Shown here piece after piece: positions 58,847 to 64,000 of a stretch of DNA of 64,000 nt. The DNA lies in contig CAWDUI010000055.1 in assembly GCA_963805445.1 (NCBI GenBank), positions 433,646 to 497,645 on the forward strand, written 5' to 3'. Source of the stretch: JAENVT01 sp963805445. Its GTDB lineage: Bacteria > Actinomycetota > Acidimicrobiia > Acidimicrobiales > Ilumatobacteraceae. Positions within the stretch are counted from its first letter, which is position 1. Each line of letters starts with the position of its first letter. The notes below the pieces were generated by a model. The model was not told the DNA's origin, ran no database searches, and worked only from the letters and a program-made list of their open reading frames with translations. The translations under genes and the position numbers were made by a program.

Positions 58847-61800
58847 TCAAAGGTCGATTTCGATGCCTGCGGGTTCAATGGTCGGTGCCGGTCTGGACAC
58901 GTCGAGGCCGTTGGTTCGTGCCCATTGGTGGATGACGTTTGCGAGCGCCGCGTAGGCGCCGGTGTCATCGATGGTTGAGTCGGCGTTGAGGCCGTGAACC
59001 GCGTCAATGATTCTGCGGTCGGAGAGGGTCTTGCCTTGGGCCCAGTCTCGCCAGCCGCTGAGAGCGTCGATTCGTCGTTGGGCATCATCGACTCGTTCGG
59101 GGAGGAAGCTCCAGCGGTCGAGTAGTTGGTGGCTCTGATTGTCGCTGCGCACCGTGGCAAGGTTCGTCCTGGCGGCCGTTCGGGTGTTATTGGTCGGTCT
59201 GGCAAGTTCGTTGGCCACGTCGAGGGTTTGGTTTGCGTCGGCGAGACGGGCGTCGGCGATGGCCAGTTGGGCGCGGGCTTGACGTCGACCGAAGATGCTC
59301 GAGTCGTCGAGGTCGCGTTGAGCGAGGCGTCGTGCGTCTTGGGCGTGTGTGACGAGATCGCGGGCTGCGTCGACGGCGTCGTCGAACGGTCGACACATTG
59401 CGGTGGCTGCTGCGAGGCAACGTTCGGCCTCTTGAACAGCGGCCGCTCGCTGCTGTTGCCCCGTTCGGGAATCTTCGAGTGCTCGCTGGGCCTCGCCGAG
59501 TTCGCTCGCGGCTTCTCGGCGTAGTTCGTTGAACCAGTCGGGGATCTGGCATCTGGGTTGCAGGCGGGGTTGGTGGTCTTGTTCGGCGAGTTGTCGGCGT
59601 TGGGTGACTGCCGGGATGTCGGCGCGGTCGCTGGCGATGATTGCTTCGAGGACGTCGCGTGCTTCGGCGATGTCGTGGGTTTCGGTGACGACGAGGACTG
59701 TGGTTGTCTTGTTGGCCGCGGGTCATCGCCACGTACAGGCCGCGGCCGGTGGTGGCTGGTGTGGCGAGGGTGATGCTGACGGTTTGGGTGTCGGATTGGT
59801 TGCCGGGTTCGGTGGCGGCGTAGCCGAGGCGGACGTGCTCGCGGACGTAGTCGGCGGGGAGGGTGACGGTGCCGTGTCCGCCGAGTTGGGTCACGGTCAG
59901 ATCGCCGCCGGCGCCGATGTCGGTGACGGTCCACAGTTCGCGGTTGCGGACGATGTCGCCGCTGCTGGTGTGCAGGTGGCGGTCGTTGCGGCGGGTGGCG
60001 ACGATGTCACCAACGAGGGCGTCGGCGCCGTCGGCGATCGGCGCCGACCAGGTCGGGTCGAGGTCGCCGTGTTCGATCGCGTCGTTGTTGGATGTGTTGG
60101 TTGATGGCGTCGACGTGGTCGTTGGTGGTGGTCGTGATCGCTGTCGTGTCACCGTGGGTGTGGTGTTCGATCCAGTAGTTGGCGATGCGTGTCGAGGTGT
60201 TCGACGAGGGTGCCGGGGATGATCCGCCCGTGGGCTTCGTAGGCGTCGAGGGCCCGCGGGTCGCCGTGTCGCAACTTGCAGCGACGCGGCTGCTTCCCAC
60301 GGGTTGGTGAAGCGATGGATCCGTTCCAGCTCGATGACCCGCCCGGTGGAGCACAGCTCGTTGAACATCCCACCGCGGCCGACGGCTTGCAGCTGGCGTG
60401 GGTCGCCGACGAGCACGAGCCGCCAATCCTGACGCGTCGGCGAGGCGGGTCAGCCGGTGCAGGTCGGCGGTGTTGCAGCATGCCGGCTTCGTCGACCACG
60501 ATCGTCGCGCCGGCGGAGCCGCCACGACGGGTCGGGGCCGTCGGGGCGGGCCCATTCGTGGAGCAGTTTGGCGACCGTGTCAGCGAGCATCCCGGTCTCG
60601 CGTTCCAAGGACCCGGGCTGCTTTGGCGGTCGGGGCGAAACCGAACACCGGGCGGTGCTGGACATCGTGGAAATCGGCGACCGCGGCGCGCAGCATCGTG
60701 GTCTTGCCGGCACCGGCCGGCCCGACGATCAACACCAACCGGTCGTCGCCGGCGGCCGCTGCGGCGGCGTCGGCTTGCAACACATCCAACCCGCCACGGC
60801 GCACCGTCGAGCGACGGTGCCGGTTCGGCGGTTTGGGCGTCGATCGCCCACGTGAGGATCGCTTCTTCCTGGGCGAGGACCGCTTCGCTGGTGACATGCG
60901 CGGCGACCGGTTCGATCCACATCGACCGCCCATCCGAGACACGCCTCGTGGCGTGCTGGTCGACGGGCTGGGTCGAGGTCGATGCACTGCTCGAGGACCT
61001 TGTCGACGGCCCGGTCGAGCGCTGCAGCCCACCGCTCACCATCGATGCCCGGTTGCGGCCGGACCTTGTCGCACACGGTGCGGAGGATGTCGAGGCGATG
61101 CCACGCCGACTTCGACCCGGACAACTCCTCGATGATCTCGCCCACTGTCACCTGCACAGGAGACGCCGGTGCACGGCCGGCCTCGCGGATCGACGCCGTC
61201 AACGTCTCGGGAGTGATGCCGACAGTCGGCGGCTTCGGTCAGCCACCGTGTCTTCAAATCTGGGACACCGTTGCCGGTCTTGTGAGCCCGGGTGTCGACG
61301 GCCGCCTCGCGACCCAACGCGGCGCGCTCGAACCGCGACGGGTCACGACCCTCCCGCGCGTAGAACTCGGCCAGCTTCGCCTCGAGGGCCTGGTCGACTT
61401 CGGCGGTGCGCTTCGAGAACTGCTCCAACAACTCGCCCGGCACACCGGCGATCTCGGCCTGCCCGTTGACGATCTCGGTGAACGCGACGCCGTAGCGGTT
61501 GGTGAGCTCGGCGCGCAGCACCGACTGATACAACCCGCCCAACGCCCGCTGATGGCCCTTCAACACCCGAGCGTCGAGCGCCAGCCAGCGGCCGTCGTCG
61601 GTTTGCACCTTGGCCGAGATCACCAGATGCGTATGCAACTGCGGATCATCGGCCCGACTCGTCGTCTGGCGGAACGCCGCCACCGTCAAGCCCTGGCTGT
61701 CAGGGTGCAGCCGGCCGCCGTTGGACCGCACCCGAGTGGTCGCCCCGAACCGCTCCAGATAGTCGACGACCGCCTGGACGGCGACATCGTGACACTCGGC

Positions 61801-62134
61801 CAAACCGGGGTCGCCGGTCAGCGCCCACCACACCGACAACGACTTCGGCGCCGACACCGTCGCATCAAACCCGGCGACCGCCCGCACCACCTTGCCGTTG
61901 GCCAGCGTGCGATCGACAAGCGGGTAGCCGAGCACCGTCCCAGAGATTGGGTCACGGCCCGACAACAACAACTCCAGCGCCTCGGTCGACACCTCACCGG
62001 ACAACCCGAGCCCGGCGGCCTGCGCCGCCAAGCCAGGTTCCCGGCTCCTCGCCCGGCGCCTGGGTCAAGTACTGCGTGTAGTACTTCGCCGTCGCCGCAG
62101 CCGACCCGGCGTACAGCGTCGTCACCCGCAACAT
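58847..62134 (-). CDS. traA: MobF (TraA/TrwC-type) conjugative relaxase-helicase, many frameshifts
   Basis: About 1,095 residues in pieces; at least ten frame changes between 62030 and 59400. ATG at 62134: MLRVTTLYAGSAAATAKYYT. The TrwC relaxase domain has FDATVSAPKSLSVWWALTGD and the metal-binding DDPQLHTHLVIS. The SF1 helicase part has Walker A IVGPAGAGKTTMLR, Walker B IVVDEAGM, VGDPRQLQAVGRGGMF and RIHRFTNPWE, then TGRGLYVAMTRG. The C-terminal 300 residues are coiled-coil and Arg/Ala-rich, ending PTIEPAGIEIDL. Such proteins nick oriT and unwind DNA for transfer, so the element is at least mobilizable. Break density is higher than elsewhere, so true decay cannot be excluded here. Confidence 0.78.
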
Positions 62135-62211
62135 GACCACACACCGCCTCGCGCGGGCACCTGTCTGTCAATCAATGGGTAGCTCCGTCGGGAAGTCATC
62201 ACGGATGGTTC

Positions 62212-62595
62212 TCAGGACTCGATCGCGAGCGAGAGTTGTGAGAAGTGGCGGCGGTCGACTCGAGCGCGTGGCAGTCGAGAGGATTGGGTTGGCGCGTTGA
62301 GAGTGATGCAGTCGGGAACAGCGATGCGGTAGGTGCCGGTGTCGAAGATGCCCCCGACGGTTCGCTGCTGTGCGATGGTCACCAGACCGGCAGCGCGGAG
62401 CCGGCGGATCGCACGGCCTACGGTGTCTTTCGCCAGACCGAGCGACGCAGCCAATGCTCGGACCGAGACTGAGGAGACGCATCCGTCGGCGGGGCCGGTC
62501 GAGCGCATCAGCAACTCTTCCAGCACCATCCATGACGTCGGCCCGAGGGTGCGCCGCAACTCGCTCGCCGCGGCTCCGACAACAACGGAGCGCAT
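62212..62595 (-). CDS. Winged helix-turn-helix protein, element replication/transfer regulator
   Basis: 127 residues from ATG at 62595. SELRRTLGPTSWMVLEELLM then VSVRALAASLGLAKDTVGRA and IRRLRAAGLVTIAQQRTVGG form a classic wHTH. It lies between the relaxase and the excisionase-like gene, on the same strand, where actinobacterial integrative elements usually carry regulators. Target unknown. Confidence 0.65.
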   Translation of the reverse strand: MRSVVVGAAASELRRTLGPTSWMVLEELLMRSTGPADGCVSSVSVRALAASLGLAKDTVGRAIRRLRAAGLVTIAQQRTVGGIFDTGTYRIAVPDCITLNAPTQSSRLPRARVDRRHFSQLSLAIES

Positions 62596-62602
62596 CGTCG
62601 CC

Positions 62603-62881
62603 TCAGTGGCCAACAGGCGCTCCTGTCGTCTGCACGACGGCGTCGCACAGTCTGACCACACGTCCGGTCGTCGCCAGCTCGATCAGCGCCCAGCGAGGCA
62701 CGCGCAGACACGCCGGCCCGAGGCGGAACACTGGTATCCCCGTCGTGCCACCCGAGTTCAGATACTCGTTGGCGAGCTCATACGCACACGATCGACCGAT
62801 GCGCAACAGGCGCGCCGCCTCATCAACAGTGAGCAGTTGAGGGGGCTCGTCTGCTTCGATGTAGGCGTCCAATGAAGGCAT
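62603..62881 (-). CDS. Excisionase-like (Xis, MerR-type HTH) DNA-binding protein
   Basis: 92 residues. LLTVDEAARLLRIGRSCAYELANEY is an HTH_17 helix, followed by IPVFRLGPACLRVPRWALIE, the wing seen in excisionase-family proteins that switch integrases to excision. About 18 kb from the integrase, which is unusual because xis and int are commonly adjacent; the cargo array may have been inserted between them. 62882-63137 upstream holds no supported gene but has repeated CAGTGG(T/A) words (62985-63000) and could contain oriT. Confidence 0.7.
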   Translation of the reverse strand: MPSLDAYIEADEPPQLLTVDEAARLLRIGRSCAYELANEYLNSGGTTGIPVFRLGPACLRVPRWALIELATTGRVVRLCDAVVQTTGAPVGH

Positions 62882-63137
62882 GGACTGTCCTAACTACACC
62901 CCTGTCATTCAACCCGCAAGGGGTTACCACTGAACCATCTTTGGGCGAGGCGAACCAGACGGTACGTGGTGATACTCAGTGGATCTCAGTGGTACACAAT
63001 GGACAATCGGCCGTGACAAACTTCACACCGAGCGCCGCTGTACGAAGTTCGAGGACACGGTCGGTGACGCTGACACACGCGGCGATTCCGCCGGACAGAT
63101 ACGCGTTAGTCGGCGTGACCGCGACTCCGGGCCGATG

Positions 63138-63371
63138 TCAAGAGGCGTTGTGCTCGAGTTCGTGTTCGACGGCTCGGCGAATCCACGATGAGATCGACCG
63201 ATCGTCCGCGCCGGCGGCGTTGCGGATCCTGTCGAGGGTTTCGGGTGGGAAGCGAACCGGCACGAGCTCGGTGAGCTTCGGATTGCGCCGTCGGGCCGGG
63301 CCTTGAGGAGTTTGGTTCTCAGGATCGGCGTAGAAGTCGTGTTCTTCGGTTCGAGTCATCTTCTTGGTCAT
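63138..63371 (-). CDS. Ribbon-helix-helix-like antitoxin
   Basis: 77 residues: charged N-terminus MTKKMTRTEEHDFYADPENQ, then a DNA-binding RHH core (LVPVRFPPETLDRIRNAAGA, DDRSISSWIRRAVEHELEH). Its ATG overlaps the stop of the upstream gene as in toxin-antitoxin operons of the BrnT-BrnA order. A 5' fragment of a relative is found at 40.5 kb. Confidence 0.7.
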   Translation of the reverse strand: MTKKMTRTEEHDFYADPENQTPQGPARRRNPKLTELVPVRFPPETLDRIRNAAGADDRSISSWIRRAVEHELEHNAS

Positions 63372-63669
63372 CGGTCCTCCAGGTATCGGTCGGCGAGGTG
63401 CTTGGCAGCGACGTAGCAGCCAATCGGGCGGCAGCGGGTCGGATCATTCGAGTTGGATGGGGCGAGCGGGACCACCAGGATCTCGCCGTGGACTTCGGCC
63501 ACCATCAACAGTCTGCTGGCGGTTTGGCTGGGTAGAAGAGCGGGTCGGATTGCCAGACGTCTTGGATGTCGTCGATACCCAGTCCGGCGTGTTTGAACAG
63601 GTGGGCTGCTTGCCTGTCGATCTCGAACGGGTCGTTGTCGTCGAGTTGATCGAGATCGAACAGCTGCAC
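63368..63669 (-). CDS. Probable toxin partner (BrnT-like), one frameshift
   Basis: About 100 residues from GTG at 63669: VQLFDLDQLDDNDPFEIDRQ, AAHLFKHAGLGIDDIQDVWQ, SDPLFYPAKPPAD, frame change near 63515, then MVAEVHGEILVVPLAPSNSN, RCRPIGCYVAAKHLADRYLEDR in two blocks. Size, order before an RHH protein and the KHAGLGIDD / VHGEILVV layout recall BrnT-type ribonuclease toxins, but I am not certain of the family. Confidence 0.5.
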
Positions 63670-63677
63670 CGGTCACG

Positions 63678-63911
63678 TCAGATTGTAATACAAACGGATA
63701 CAGAATGAGCAAGCTTCTTGCTGGCGGCGTCGGCTCGCTCTTGGTGGATGTCGAACGGCTCGGTCCGCCCGGACGCGCCGCATCCGATGAACGCTTCCAG
63801 AGGGTCATCGAGCCGCGCTGCTAACTCGTCGAGGAGCGCCTCGCTGGTGATCCCGCGACGCTCAGCTTCAGCGTTGAGCCGGGAAGCGAGTTCTTCGATC
63901 GAGATCGACAT
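63678..63911 (-). CDS. VapB-like antitoxin-type protein
   Basis: 77 residues: MSISIEELASRLNAEAERRG and ITSEALLDELAARL form the N-terminal helical DNA-binding part common in actinobacterial antitoxins, followed by DPLEAFIGCGASGRTEPFDI and HQERADAASKKLA. The usual partner is a PIN toxin just downstream, but here a different toxin-type gene follows after nine bases. The last residues (HSVSVCITI) look unrelated to the family, so the 3' end may be truncated. Confidence 0.6.
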   Translation of the reverse strand: MSISIEELASRLNAEAERRGITSEALLDELAARLDDPLEAFIGCGASGRTEPFDIHQERADAASKKLAHSVSVCITI

Positions 63912-64000
63912 GACTCAAGCTTATTTGGTTCGACAGAGCGTTGATGTCGTGGCTCGGAAGGCCGCCGATGATCGGACGGGTTGGGCCGGACCTAGCCCCT

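Overview
The window is high-GC actinobacterial DNA, most likely from the class Acidimicrobiia (Ilumatobacter-like). This is inferred from gene content, synteny and GTG-rich, tightly overlapping genes; no database search was run. The strongest anchor is 9.9-19 kb: a tRNA-Leu(CAG), then fhaA-fhaB-pstP-rodA-pbpA-pknB, a convergent glutamine amidotransferase (pabA/trpG) and crgA. This is the division and peptidoglycan-signalling cluster that lies near the replication origin in actinobacteria. No pknA is present.

Layout. 0-1.3 kb: partial 2-oxo-hept-4-ene-1,7-dioate hydratase-like gene and a Tat-exported SGNH hydrolase. 1.4-9.7 kb: one giant DUF11-repeat surface protein. 10-19 kb: the fha/pstP/rodA/pbpA/pknB/crgA cluster; PknB carries an extra DUF11 domain after four PASTA repeats. 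19-40.5 kb: ordinary metabolic and housekeeping chromosome (thiolase, acyl-CoA ligase, aminotransferase-MarR, Lon, FAD reductase, pectinacetylesterase-like lipoprotein, AlkB-like, SpoU methyltransferase, ureohydrolase, GGDEF protein, MFS, EEP-family membrane protein, phosphatidylcholine synthase-like enzyme, collagen-repeat protein). 40.5-41.6 kb: toxin-antitoxin debris and a hicAB pair.

42-58.8 kb is the unusual part. Six ECF sigma-factor genes each sit directly upstream of, and usually overlap, a gene for a single-pass membrane protein with a short cytoplasmic N-terminus and a large extracytoplasmic region. One partner ends in a LysM domain, another has LytR_C-like segments, and the sixth pair is followed by an overlapping lipoprotein gene. 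Five of the six pairs lie to the right of a truncated tRNA-Ala 3' half (44.0 kb) and a tyrosine integrase. Further right are a MobF/TraA relaxase-helicase (58.8-62.1 kb), a winged-helix protein, an excisionase-like protein and two toxin-antitoxin-type loci. I read 44.0 kb to beyond 64 kb as an integrative mobilizable element whose cargo is an array of ECF sigma/membrane-sensor cassettes; the other end and the intact tRNA-Ala lie outside the window.

A caution applies throughout. Many genes, including housekeeping ones, are interrupted by single frameshifts across which the protein family continues intact. Uncorrected indels in the assembly explain this better than gene decay. Coordinates of such genes span all frames, and the approximate break points are given.
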